Shown here: positions 49,582 to 61,600 of the stretch, in pieces
How the letters are laid out: each line of letters opens with the position of its first letter
How positions within the stretch are numbered: the first letter of the stretch is position 1
Assembly: GCF_015832195.1 (NCBI RefSeq)
Contig: NC_052020.1
Location: forward strand, 868,001 to 932,000
From: Motacilla alba alba
Lineage: Eukaryota; Chordata; Aves; Passeriformes; Motacillidae
Reading direction: 5' to 3'
Length of the DNA stretch: 64,000 nucleotides
Made by a program: the position numbers and the translations under genes
The notes under the pieces: model-generated
The model's database searches: none
Told to the model about the DNA's origin: nothing
Seen by the model: the letters and a program-made list of their open reading frames with translations, nothing else

Positions 49582-52500
49582 CATACCGAGTGCTACTTAA
49601 AAACTGGCTTCTTTTAATAATGGGGAACAATCATTTGAGCAATTATGTGTTACTGAAATCTCCTCAGTCTGGGAAGTCACAAGAAATAGCATAAGATCTG
49701 CTATAAGCTCAGCACATGCCTTCCTTTCTCTCTCTGTTTCATTATCCTTTCCTGCAAGTCCTTGTCAGTGATTTGGCGGCAATGTTAGAAGTGGAAAAAT
49801 CAGCTAAGAGTAACTGTCACTAAGAAAAAGCAGCTTGTAACATGAAGTGGCTACTCAAAATACGTATTTTTATTGCTTTTTTTAACGCATTCCACATTTT
49901 TGTTGCCTTTCTGGATTAACGGGTTACATGGAATGCAAACATGAGAAACCGTGTGGGCAGATCCCTACAAGTGATGAGAGCTGTGTGAGAAGGACACCCT
50001 GAGGACAGTGACCTCTGAAATGCTCATGAACTGCAGGAGATGTAGTACTCAAGTGTTGTGATTCACAGCACAGGCTGACAGACCAGATTGTTTCTATTTC
50101 ACGCCCCTACTCAGCTCCTACAAAATGTACTTGAATGGGGGGCTTAAGAGGGTCTTCAGGATTTATTTATGGTGCCTCTCGTAGTAAAACTTATTTTTAG
50201 CTTACAAAAGAGCAGAGTGCATTTTCCAACAATGTCATCTCTCTGTCATTGTTAACTGTTTCTAACCAGACCTAGATTAAAACAAGGATTACACTAATCT
50301 CAAGGACCATGAAAAATGTAGCCAAAGAGTTTTGAGGAAGAGTGAACTTCTTGTACTTTGAATATACCCTTTTTTTCCTGCTTGTTGTTCTGAAATTTCT
50401 ACGCTTTCAGCATAAATATAGAAACGACATTCCTTACTAAGGATGGAGCTCAGGGACCCTCAGGTGCCCAGTGAGTGGTGATGGAAATGCTGGGAGCAGA
50501 TTGCAGCCACCCGTACCCAGGTGAGCATCCCTGGCTGCAGTAAGCTGAGGGGAAGGGGAGCAGTGCAGGACCTGTTCTTCACCCAGCAGCACCGTGTGCT
50601 CTCAGCAGGAAAACTTTCTGTGCTAAGTACCCACCAATCTTCCTGGTCAGAGTTCCCTTGCAGTTCCCTGGGTATCATGCAGGCTGGGCTTTGCTGTGAT
50701 CAGCAGGGTGTACCCCTGCGTGGAGACACCTTTCATAGCAGAACAGGTTAGACCTAAAACACTGTAATGATATTTCATGGTGGTCTGTGGGAATGGTTCA
50801 AATTCAGAGTCAAATGATGATCTAGCAGTGGCATGGCAAGTCGAAACACTTTTAATTTATTCTCTTTTCTAATAAAATATAAACAGTCTTGGGTTTAGGT
50901 TGGGCTGAGTAGGTACAGGAGTTACCACTGTACAAGCAGGGCTGTCAAATCTAGTGTGCATATGTAGACTTACTCATTTAATATTGAATCCTCCATTGCC
51001 CTTTGTAAATGCTCTTAAAAATAGACAGTGATCACATCTCACAGGTCAAGCTAGCTGCATTTATTCCTGTTTCACACAGTCTCGCACAAATGCACACCCA
51101 CTCTTTTATTTTCTGTGCATTACAGAATTAATTCATGCAGGGGCTGCAGTGGAAGCTTTGCATTTAAGCTGTTGCCGAGTGGCCTTTTTAAATTGACAGA
51201 GATTTCTGTCACTGGTGGCTATGCAACTCTCCTGCTTCCCTTCTCTGTTTGCACTGCAGCAAATCTATTTGCTTCCTGGCATACTTAGCGGAGGGGAAGA
51301 AACTGGCTTTCTGATTTTATGACTTTGTTTTGTGTTCTCAGCACACTGCTGTCAGCTCGGTGGCTGAGCTGTGCATTTTCGCAGGTGGGGTCTCAGGTGT
51401 GGGACCCCCAGTGCTGCAGGAGTGAGGAGTGCAGCAGGAATGAGTTCGAGGATTGTCTCTTTGTTAGAGACAGCTGGGAGCGTGTGCATCGTAACCACTG
51501 GTTTTGTGACATGCAGCCTAACAGGTGTAATGACCCTTAAAGTTAGGCTCGTGTTTATTTCAGAAGTTGTGTCAAAATGTCTGAGCTTCTCTTTAACTTT
51601 TTTCCCTCTTTTCCTCTTGCTTTCCAAAAGGAGTGTTGCTAATGAGTGCTCCTTTCAGCAGCTTGGTTCTGGGCTTTTCTTGGAGGTTTCTGATGCCAGG
51701 GGAGTTGCTCACACGATGAGTGCTATGTCCATATTCTCGAGCAGCCCACAGGAAAGACGTCTGGCAAAGCTGGAATGCAAAATACAACAACAAAGTCTAA
51801 AATTGTAATCATTATTCCCATTAAATCATGTTATCAAACAGTTCTTTACAATTAGTTTCCCTTGACGGCTCTTCCCAGGAAAAAAAAAACAAATCCTCAA
51901 GATTCCTATCCACTGAACCCAATCCCAGTGCAATTATTCCCATGTGATGGTAGTGAAAGGAGTATGACTGCAGAGATAAAACCTGAAAGCAAAATCTGTC
52001 TCCATGGTTTTGGTCCAGAACTGAGGAAAGTGAGGGCAATTAGTTGACCTGGAGAGGGTTTACACTCAGTCCTAATCTGGTTTTTGGTGTCTGCTGCAAA
52101 ACAGTCCTGAAACCTGATTCATTTACAAGCACAGGTAATGAGCAGGCTGGAATTCTAAAGTGTGCTCGTGAGAGCTCCCTGTAGCAGCCTGGGTTCCTGC
52201 CCACAGGCAGTCAGTCTGGGATTAAAATGTCCTTCTGCTTTCTTGTTATTGTTTGTATTGTGAACATGGGGCGGAAATGCCACTCATCACTTAATCTGTG
52301 TGCTAGCTCCCCTTGTATTCAGCTGCTGCAAAGAATCTCACTGTTTTTAAGATGCACAAATTGGCAAAAGGTTGTGGCTCTTACCCCAGCTGATGGATCT
52401 TTACAGAGGTCCCCCAGACACTTCCTATAGAAAAGAAATGCTGCAGAGAGGGAGATATTTATGATGCAGTTTCAGGAGGCTCATTAACTTCCACAACATG

Positions 52501-55018
52501 GATGAACTTCAGGTAAAATAAACATTTAAAGGGCAGCCTAACATTTTAAGGGACAGGTGGCAGGAATAATTTGTATCTGCGGTAGTATTTATAAACATGG
52601 CATTTAAGAATCCTCCGATGCTGTACAAAAGATTGTCACTATTTGGTTGGTTACTGAACAGGAGGAAAAATTGTTAGTAATGAAACCATGTGAAAATAAG
52701 AGATACCTAATGTCCTACCTGAGGAACAGAAATGGATTGTTTGTTTCCCAGGTCAGGGTAAAACCAACAATAACAGCAAAAGGACGTTTCTTTACTTTCC
52801 TTCCTTAGGTTTTGACTTTAATTTTCTCACATTAGGATGAGAAATCCTACAAGCAAAGTGGGATATTTTTGAATTGCTAGGAAGAGATTTTGGTGGGTTT
52901 CATTGCCAATGCTGACTGTGCAGTGGGAATATCCACATTCCTGTAAACTGAAGATGATAGTGATACTGGGTTACTTTTTAATTTAATTTTTGCTCAAGTT
53001 AGTTCTGCATCATTACATCTGTGACTTTAAAACAGGTACTGGGTTAATACCTTTGCAGGTGCTGCCAGTTGTTCCTTTTAGGAAGAGAAATCATCAGCTG
53101 TTGACACTGATGTCCTTGATTAAAGTTAAAAAGCAGCTGCTGACAAAGGCCAGCAGTCTGGTTTGTTTCAGGTGAGGTGATTCTTTGTTTCTGCCTTGGT
53201 GTCCCCCCAGTGTAAATGCTCAGTGATAAAAATCTAGTTATCTGTTTTACTGAAGAAACATTGGTCAGTAGAGAATTCAGTTTGTTTTCTCTTTCCAGCA
53301 CTGGCATTGGCTTTGGAATGCTAGCAGGGAAAAATAAATCCAAGTCAGGCTTTTCATTTAATCTTGTTTTCTCCTAATCCATGCTGTCAGGCCAGTGACA
53401 CATGAGCAGCTGTGTACTTGCTATGCGAGCTATTGTTTGTGAAGCTTTTTTCTGCAGGGTGAACCTGTGAGATCAAGGTTGGTTTCTGTCAAATGTTTTT
53501 GTTTGCTCTGTTGATGTCCCAGGTTACCGAGGGGTTAGACACTGTGACTAGCAATGTCTCTTCAAGTCAGAGACTTGAAGTCTATTTTTTAATTAAAAAA
53601 CCCCCAAAAACAGATTAAAAGCTGGTTTTGCTGTCCTTTGCCTGTGTTTAATGAGTGAGGAGTAATTGTATGTTCGTTAGATAGAAACATAGCAAGATGC
53701 AAAGGTTTTAACCTTAGAGTCAGTAAATTCAGATTGAAGACTAATTTTTAGTGATCAAGTTAAATGACAGAAGTGGGTTTTTTAAAATTCAAATTTAGTC
53801 CTTAATGCTTTCTGTTCTAAAGCAAAGCCTGACATAGTTGAATCATTGAGTTTGATGTGGAATTTACAAACCTAATCTGGATTAAATTTTGGAAAGACTT
53901 GTGTGAACTGTGAGTTACTGGGGTAGAACTGGGTGAGGTTAGAGAGCTCCTGTGTGGGAGGTGCAATGTCAGGAGCAGTGGGGCTTTCTGCCCTTAGCCT
54001 GTAGATGCAAAGAACTCCTAAAAAATTCCTTTGGGCATGAAATTGAAGTGTAATGTATTGCAGGTATAGGGGGGTTTGGGTCAGTGTAAGGTCATCAGTT
54101 ACATTGTACCAAGTAAGTTAAATGTTGGAATAATATCATAAATTAAAGTTACTGCCTTGTTGTCCTTCCATGAAGAAGTTGAATGAGGAAATTCATTTGT
54201 GGTGAATTTAATGTCTGGCTAGCCATTAGAATGGCTCCAGTGCAATTACTTTCATACATTGTAATAGTCTTGAAAAGTAAATAGTTTAAAAAAGCAAAAA
54301 CCTTGAAGGGAATTACAGAAGGCATAATGGATTTTTGAGAGGCATGCCTTTGCATCCATATATGCTTTTTTTAAAATCCAACAAAATTAAATTGGTCTGT
54401 TAGTTATTTCTGCAATATTTCTTTGTCTCCTGCAATCCAGAAAATCATTAATGAGTGTTTTTCCAGTCAGACAGTGGGTATCTTGATTGTCAGAATGTCT
54501 GTTGGAGGGGAGGAGGGTGTCCTCAAAGACTTTTTTTATTCTCCTCTTTTTTTTTTTAATGTAACAAGAATTTTAAAAGAGGAAAAAAAGAAGGTTAAAT
54601 AAAAGTCGTTCTCTGCTTGCAGTTGCTATGGCTGAAGGGCCCCCACTTTTGTCATTTCTGGAGGCATCAGAATTGTCACTGGCTTTGTCCCCACTGCAGG
54701 CAGTGACAAGGGGTGAAAAGGTACCACATCCTCTTTCACAGAATTGGGTGCAATGAGCTGTAGTTGCAAAAGATGCACCTCTGAGATCTCCACAAGCTTT
54801 TTTTCCTGTGTGCCCTCACTTTTCCTTTTTGCAGTATGATTTATGGCTCATTCTCTTAACCACCTTGTTTTCCCTTTGTTCTCCCGTGACTCTCTTGCTC
54901 TTCCCATGTTCTCGGTTCTCCCTGCGCTTTTCTGGCACGCTGATCTCACTTGCTGAGGCAGAATCATGAGTTTCCTCTCTCTCTGGGAGAAGATTATCCA
55001 GACAACTGGCATGGGAAG
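49582..55018. other. Intron 1 segment, no gene seen
   Basis: About 5.4 kb of AT-rich sequence without recognisable genes. Open frames reach 145 codons (51371-51808) but lack compositional or motif support. Confidence 0.5.
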
Positions 55019-55635
55019 TGTGAAAAACACCAACCACTTGTTTTTAGAATTTTAAAAGTCTAATGGTAATAAAATGGTCATAAAAAATAGCAATATCATT
55101 AGAGTAATAAAAATTTGAACAATTGGGATTAGGACAATGAGAGACAATAAAAACAAAGAGTTATGGACAGTCCAGGTACCTTTTCTGGGCAAAGTAAGCC
55201 CGAAAAAGGACACAGGTTAACAGAGGATTAACCCTTAAAAACAATAGCCTGTTGCATATTCACACACCTCATACATGATGCATAAATTCCATTCAAACAA
55301 AGGATTCTGTCTGGGCAGTGTCAGCTTCTTCCTCTGAATCCTGATGGCATCTTCAGGGCTGAGTGAGGTGGGAAGAAGTTAGTTTCTTCTGATAATGGAG
55401 CAATAAATTCTTTTTCTCTGAAAGATTTAGGTGTCCTCTGGCTGCTGTCTGGTGCGAGTCCTCTCTTTAAAAAAAAGTATCTTACATGGCATAGTTTCTA
55501 TTTTAACATTGTTAAAACCTAAAACTATATTTAACACATTACTTAAGAGAATTAAGCATAACTTTCTAACATAACACATACAATATTCGTGTTAATATTT
55601 GTGAAAAGCCAATCATGAAATGGGCATTTTTCACC
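55019..55635. mobile_element. Solo LTR, third endogenous retrovirus family (ERVL-like)
   Basis: About 617 bp beginning TGTGAAAAACACC and ending GCATTTTTCACC, so the two ends form a short inverted repeat (TGTGAAAAA / TTTTTCAC) with one terminal substitution. The flanks are GGAAG (55014-55018) and TGAAG (55636-55640), which fits a 5-bp target duplication with one mismatch. Landmarks I associate with a very common songbird LTR are GGTACCTTTTCTGGGCAAAG, GATTAACCCTTAAAAACAA, CATACATGATGCATAAATTC and an AATAAA at 55402-55407 followed by TTCTTTTTCTCTGAAAG. The AATAAA suggests plus orientation, but the inverted ends leave this open. No internal genes are present. Confidence 0.78.
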
Positions 55636-55640
55636 TGAAG

Positions 55641-58600
55641 TGTCTCTGGAAGGTGGGGTGCCCAGAACATTCACCAGCTCTGGTACTCAAAAGTTAGCTG
55701 TCACCACCTCAGCTGACCCTGAAAACCTTGTTTGATCCTGGATCCCAGCTCCTCTGAACCAGATGTGTCTGGGTACTGCTTCTGCCCTTACCTGTCAGCC
55801 TCAAACTGCTCGTGATGCCCCGAGTCCCAGCTCCCCTCAAGTTTTCACACAGCTGCTGTTTAATCTGCGAAGCTGAGAGGGACAGTGGGGGAAGGCAAAT
55901 CCATAAGAGGTGCTTAAATGTCTCTAGGAAAACAGGCATGTTGCTCTTACAGAACTTTTGGGATACAATTTTTAGGGTTTGGCTATTCCCAGCTGTGATA
56001 TAAGATATTTCAGGGTGGGTTGGATGATGTGGATAGTAACTCTCAAAATGTGGATGATGGGTGGAGCACAAGACCAAACAGAGCTTGTACATTCTGGTCT
56101 TTTCCCCAGGCTTTCCTTTCGTGTGACCTTCTCATGACCTGCATCTTACCTTGCTCCGTGTGCCATTAGCACATGCTTTATAGCTTTATGTTCCTTGTAA
56201 CAGCAAATTCAGCTTGCTGTGGGGAGCCTTGGATATTATAATAACAAACAGGAGTGGGTAATGCACTGCAGAGATTAGTGTAGAGACTTGGCCTCACTCC
56301 ACAAATCACCCACCCATTTATGTGCTGGCTGTTGTAATATTTATGTGAAGGTGCTGTATGAATGTATTTGAGCATTTTTATGTCTGTGCATCTCCCCATA
56401 ATCCATTCTTCAGTCCACATGGGAAAGAAGCCTTCCAACTTGGGTGAAATCCAAGGGAAGAGTCAGTGTGTTAATCAGTCTGCTGGATTACAAGGATTGT
56501 CAAAAAACCATCTGATTATTTTAAACTTGTAATTTGAAGAGATTTCCACTCTCTGTGAAGCTGGAGAACTGAACGTGGGAAGATGTATGTAAATCCACTG
56601 TTGAAACAATGTGCCTTGTGAGACCCCAGCTTTCCGTGAGAGGCACAGGGACCCTCCAATGCTCACCCAGCAGCACGATGTGTGCTAAAGCTCCTCAGCC
56701 AAATCTGTATTTCTAGACCTGTTCTGTTGTTCAGAACAGTAACTGGCTTTCAGTGGGGCTTCTTGCTGGGGCCACTGGTACTGGGAAACAAAATGAGAGC
56801 AATTTTCCTTAGCACCTTGATGTGGCTGTTTTGGTTCATGATTGTGTTCTTTAGATTGCATCATGATTCCTCTAAGCTGTGACCTCCACCAGACCTGTTA
56901 ATCCTTGAAAAGGCTGCTTGAAAGTATTCAGCATTTCACTTCTGTGAGGCACATAATATCACACTTAGGAAGAGTATATGCACTGGAGATTAACTGTGGA
57001 GGAAGTGTGTTATTCCCAGTGTTGAGAGAGTAATTAATCCTCGAATGAGTCAATTTATCAAGCTTTGTAAGTCCATAATGGAGATGTTTTAGCATCCAAG
57101 GCATGCCAACAAGAATGCCTTTTCAAGGCTTTGGCCAAGTAAATGTTTAAAGTTATGGTGACTTTGGTGAAACTGTAATTTTTTTTCTTGCCTCTACCAA
57201 TACAAAAGATGGAACAATTCTGTTTCCTTAGATGCACAGAAGCTATATTTCTGTAATGCTTTTCATACTGAACAAACTGACAGTATTTCCTTGAATAACT
57301 GCAGTATTTCCATGTAATGAGCTGGATGAATGAAAAGATTTAAAAAAAAAATCATAAAATGGGCAGTCTGTTTTTCATCCCTTTGGCAGGTCACAGTATT
57401 ATAAAAGGTCATTGACTCTTACTGCAGCCAGTTTTCAGATGGCAGTTAGAGTTGTGTACAGACATCAGATTTCAAGTTCTAGTTACTCTTAAAAGGACAA
57501 CTTCTGTTCCTGTCCATGCAAGAAATAGATTTTATGGAAACAAATAAAAATCTATATTCCAAAAGCCTGTGAACCTCTTAATGTGGTGTTTGCTGTCCAG
57601 TCAGGAGTCACATTTAAAACCACACTACTTATAAAGTTAGGACTGTCCTTTTTCCTGATACGGATGTAAACTAAGGAAATGCTTATTTATTTGGTGTGCA
57701 GATAATACAGAGATGTGGTGCAATTTTTGGAAGACAAGATGCGTTTCTTGAGTGTTTTTAACTCCATCAAAATAGTGGAATAATTGATTTGTGCTGCAGA
57801 TAGGCAATTCTGTGATCTGTTTGTAAATTTGAAAGTAATAAAGTATTTTGGGATTGAAAACCCACAGTAAGACATGTTTAGGCAATAGAAGTAAACAGGG
57901 AGAGATGCAGGGCTGCCTCCATTGTAATACATGGAATCTTTCTATAGCTTTCTATTAATTTTTTTTTTTTTTAACAGTAGAAGGTGCAGCAAACAACCTC
58001 TGGAAAGCTCTTGCTTTTTTCTCTTGTGCTTGGCTGGTCTGAGTGTTGGTTGGCTTAATGCATGTGCTGAGGATGTGTGGCTGGACTGCCTGTGTACCTG
58101 CCCTGGCCTCTCACAATGACTGACTTCCTTTAAAAGCAGTGTAAGTCAATCAGAACCCTCTGGAAAAGGTGATTATACCCCCAGTTATCACTAATGCTTC
58201 AGCAGCTCTTTTCTCCCCTGCTCCAAACTCTTCTGTGTGCAGGCTTCTTCAGCTGAGCACAAACTTAGAGTTTAGTGGTTCTGTTTGTTCCATAGTCCAG
58301 CTATCCTCTTGGTGGACAGAAGAAAATTTGCCTGCTGGCTTCAAGGCTGATACTCTTTGGAAATAATGTGCTGTGTTCAGCCTTGATCTAGGACAAGATG
58401 TCCCTTAAGCAAGGTTGGGGTTTTCTTTCTTTCCTTGTGTTTTGCTTATTTTAATTTTGAAATGCTGATATTTGCATTGTAGTTTAACCATTATTAAATA
58501 ATGCTTAATTACCATGAAAAGAGCAGACCTAATGATTTCTGCAAGTGTACTGATACAGCCTTCTCTTAAATACTGACATATATTTTGTTGTGTGAGATAA

Positions 58601-61600
58601 AAGCTTGCATTGCTTTCTGTTATACTGGTACGTTGCTTTTAGCAATGCTCATTTGTAGCTGTATTTTAGTGGTTTTATCCAGGTGTAGCTCAAATGCCTA
58701 ACAACATCGTTGTTGTTTTACAGGCTATAGAGTGTGTGGAAATTCCCTGTGTGTCACTGGGGGAGTCTTGTCCTCTGTGCACACAGGCTGCCTGGATTCC
58801 TACAGAATGGGTAGGGTGGCGTTGCAGATGTACCTGTGGGGTGCGCAGGCTGGATTTTGGGGCTGCTGTGCAGGAGCTTCTCTGTGGGGTGTTGGAAAGA
58901 TGGCAGACAGGGTGTGTAAGTCCTCTGAGCCCAGGGCCAGCCACCGCTTGGATGTGCCAGGAATGTGTGACAGAGGGGATCAGGCAGGGCAGTCCCCAGC
59001 ACGGGTGCCTTTCCTCTCTTTGGGCTCTGTTGTTGTCATTGCTGAGGCAGTGGCTCCCATTAGCAGAGGCAGTAATTCATGGAGGGCAGGAGTTACTTAC
59101 AGCACAGCTGTGCCGCTCTGCTGGTGCCATCTGCCATCCATGGGTGGGAGCCAGCTTCCTGCAGGCTGCACATTCCAAGAGAAACTTCCCTTAGGACACC
59201 CAGGCGTGCAGGGAGCCTGCACGCCCCAGAAAACGTGGGAGCAGAGGAACCTGGGGAGCTTAGCTGAGATCTGCATCTTCAGACTGTGGTGCTAGGATCT
59301 GAAATAATTGTGTCTAATTGAGGTGGAATTATCAGAAGCAACCCTGCTGGCCAGTTTTCATTTTCTCTCCTTTTGGATGAACTGCCTAATTCAGCTTTGT
59401 AAGGTGCAGCCAGCCATGTCTGTCAGGGCGCAGCTAGAAGAGTGAAATTACAAATTGCCATCTAAAGAGATCACCCTCTTAATTGGAGGAGGCCTTAATT
59501 CACATTCCATGGGTGTATTTTTGCATTATTGCTTAATGGAAAAGCTACTGGAGCCAGATATTTTGGTGGCTGTACCTGTGTCCCAGATCTCTGCTGGTGT
59601 TTGCTGTGTTGCTGTGAGGTTTTCCAGCTCTGTTAAGGGAGGCAGTGCTGCCAGCTCCTGTGTCCCAGCAGCTCCCTGTGTGCAGGGCAGGCAGAGCTGG
59701 AGAGGAATTTGCCTTTTGCTGGGCCAGTGGGAGCTGGGGACGTGAAAGCACCTGCTTGATTGATGCTGCCCTGTGCACTGGGGAGTGAAAATCTTACTGG
59801 AGCCAGAGGGCAGTGCTGATCAGAGTCACACATCACACCAGCACAGAGGGGAGCTGGGGGCTGTGACGTGCTGACTTTGCAGCAGAATAGGGGACTGTGC
59901 TCCAGAGGGTAGATCTCAGAGACCTCTTGAGCTATACAAATCAAGGGAGATGTTTGGACATAACCTAATGTACAAAGCAAGTGAAAACTTGCCTGGTCTA
60001 ATACATGGGAAAATAATGGGAAAGTAAGTTCTGCCCAAGTCTGTGTTTCAGAGAAAGCTAATGAATGTTTTTATGTTTTTAATAAAACTGTGCTAAGTAC
60101 TACTTTAATTCATTCCTTATTTAAAAAGAAAATAGATTATTTTAAGAAAGTTATATCTCATTTTCTGCACTTAGAGTACTGAGAGTTTTCCTCATAATTT
60201 GGCAATGCTTTCCTGGCTTTTTCTGTCAGCCGGTATTTGCTGAGCAGGATTGAACTAGGTAGGAAAGTTTTCTCTGAAAAGAGCTGATTGATGAGTTTTG
60301 CTCTAAGTACCGTTCACTTTTTTTTTAATGCATTTTTTTCATTTTTAATGGATTTTAATGTATTTTAGCCTCTTAGCTATAACATTGCCCACTTTGCTCT
60401 TATTTTGGACTTAGTGCACCCCATGCACAGCGTGCAGAAGGGCACAGTGCCTGGTCTCAGGAATGATGGTATATCCTTGCATGGTACACCTGCCTTCTCC
60501 AAATCACTGCAGTTGCAGAGCTTTCCCAGTGGAATGACATTCTGTCTGTGGAGAGAAATCAGCACAGGGAGTAGTGACAATTCAACTGGAGGCCACTTAG
60601 GTACACTTCAGATGAGCACTGGTTTTCTTCCTAAGAGTGTCTTTGCTGTGGCTGGAGCTGTTCTGAGCATGGCAACTCCTTCAGGCTTTTTTTTTTTTTT
60701 TTTTTTTTTGTAATATTCAATAATAATCCTGACACTTGTGTGAGAGCCATGTCAGTTTATAGTGACAATCGACGTCATTAATAAATGGCAGCTATTTGCC
60801 ATCTGTCCCTTATATCTGAATCCATATGCAACTTGGTTGAGTGGATTAACTTTCTCTTAATATTTTTGCAGTAGCGAGCAACTCGTTGTTCCAGTTTAGT
60901 TTCATGATTCTTTTTTCTCCAGATGTGCTGCTTTTATGAGAAAAAAGAAAAAAAAAACCCATAAAAAAGGTGGACACCAAGCATGTGAGCTGTGTTGATG
61001 ACTTCAGTGGGACTGTTCATTTTCCAAAGCAAAGGGCTGTGGTTGTCCAAGACGGTGAGGAGGGGAACAAATGAGACTCCTGTTTCCAGTTTACTGTCCT
61101 GTTTGGCAGTAAAACACAAATTCCCACAAAATTTGTGTGGAATGGGGACTACTGAGGTTGCTTGCCACTGAGTGACTCCAGAATGGCAATTCAGCTGTTA
61201 TGGAACAGCTGTTGGGAATCTGAAAACAGCTCAGAGGCATCAGACCTCTGATTTCCATAGAAAGTTTTGATTCCCTTAGTTCAGTGAGTTGCAAACCTAT
61301 TTTGGATGGCCTCTGTCTTGGGTGTCACATGCCAGACTGCTTTTCCTGGAGCTCTGAACCACTTCCAGGGCTGATTAGGCACTGCCTCCTCAGCAGTGTG
61401 ATTGCAGTGGCTCGGGATTAGGGAAGGAAGCGCAGCTGAATCCTTCCCAGAAACCCTGACACACAACGCCCTGGGATAGCTGGGAGGTGGGCACAGCTGG
61501 CTTTGAGGCTGCAGCTGATGCCTCACCCCAGTGATCTTTCCAAAAGGAGACTGGTCCCACATGGCCACCCAGGAGCCCTCTTCAAACACGAGCAGCAGCC

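Noticed and set aside
51371..51808. 145-codon plus-strand frame
   Set aside because: No domain, signal or conserved motif; the composition follows the local sequence.
58694..59295. Overlapping open frames of 166 and 187 codons
   Set aside because: They lie in a GC-richer patch with open frames on both strands, have no recognisable motif, no clear promoter or poly(A) context, and are Cys/Trp/Gly-rich as expected of random GC-rich DNA.
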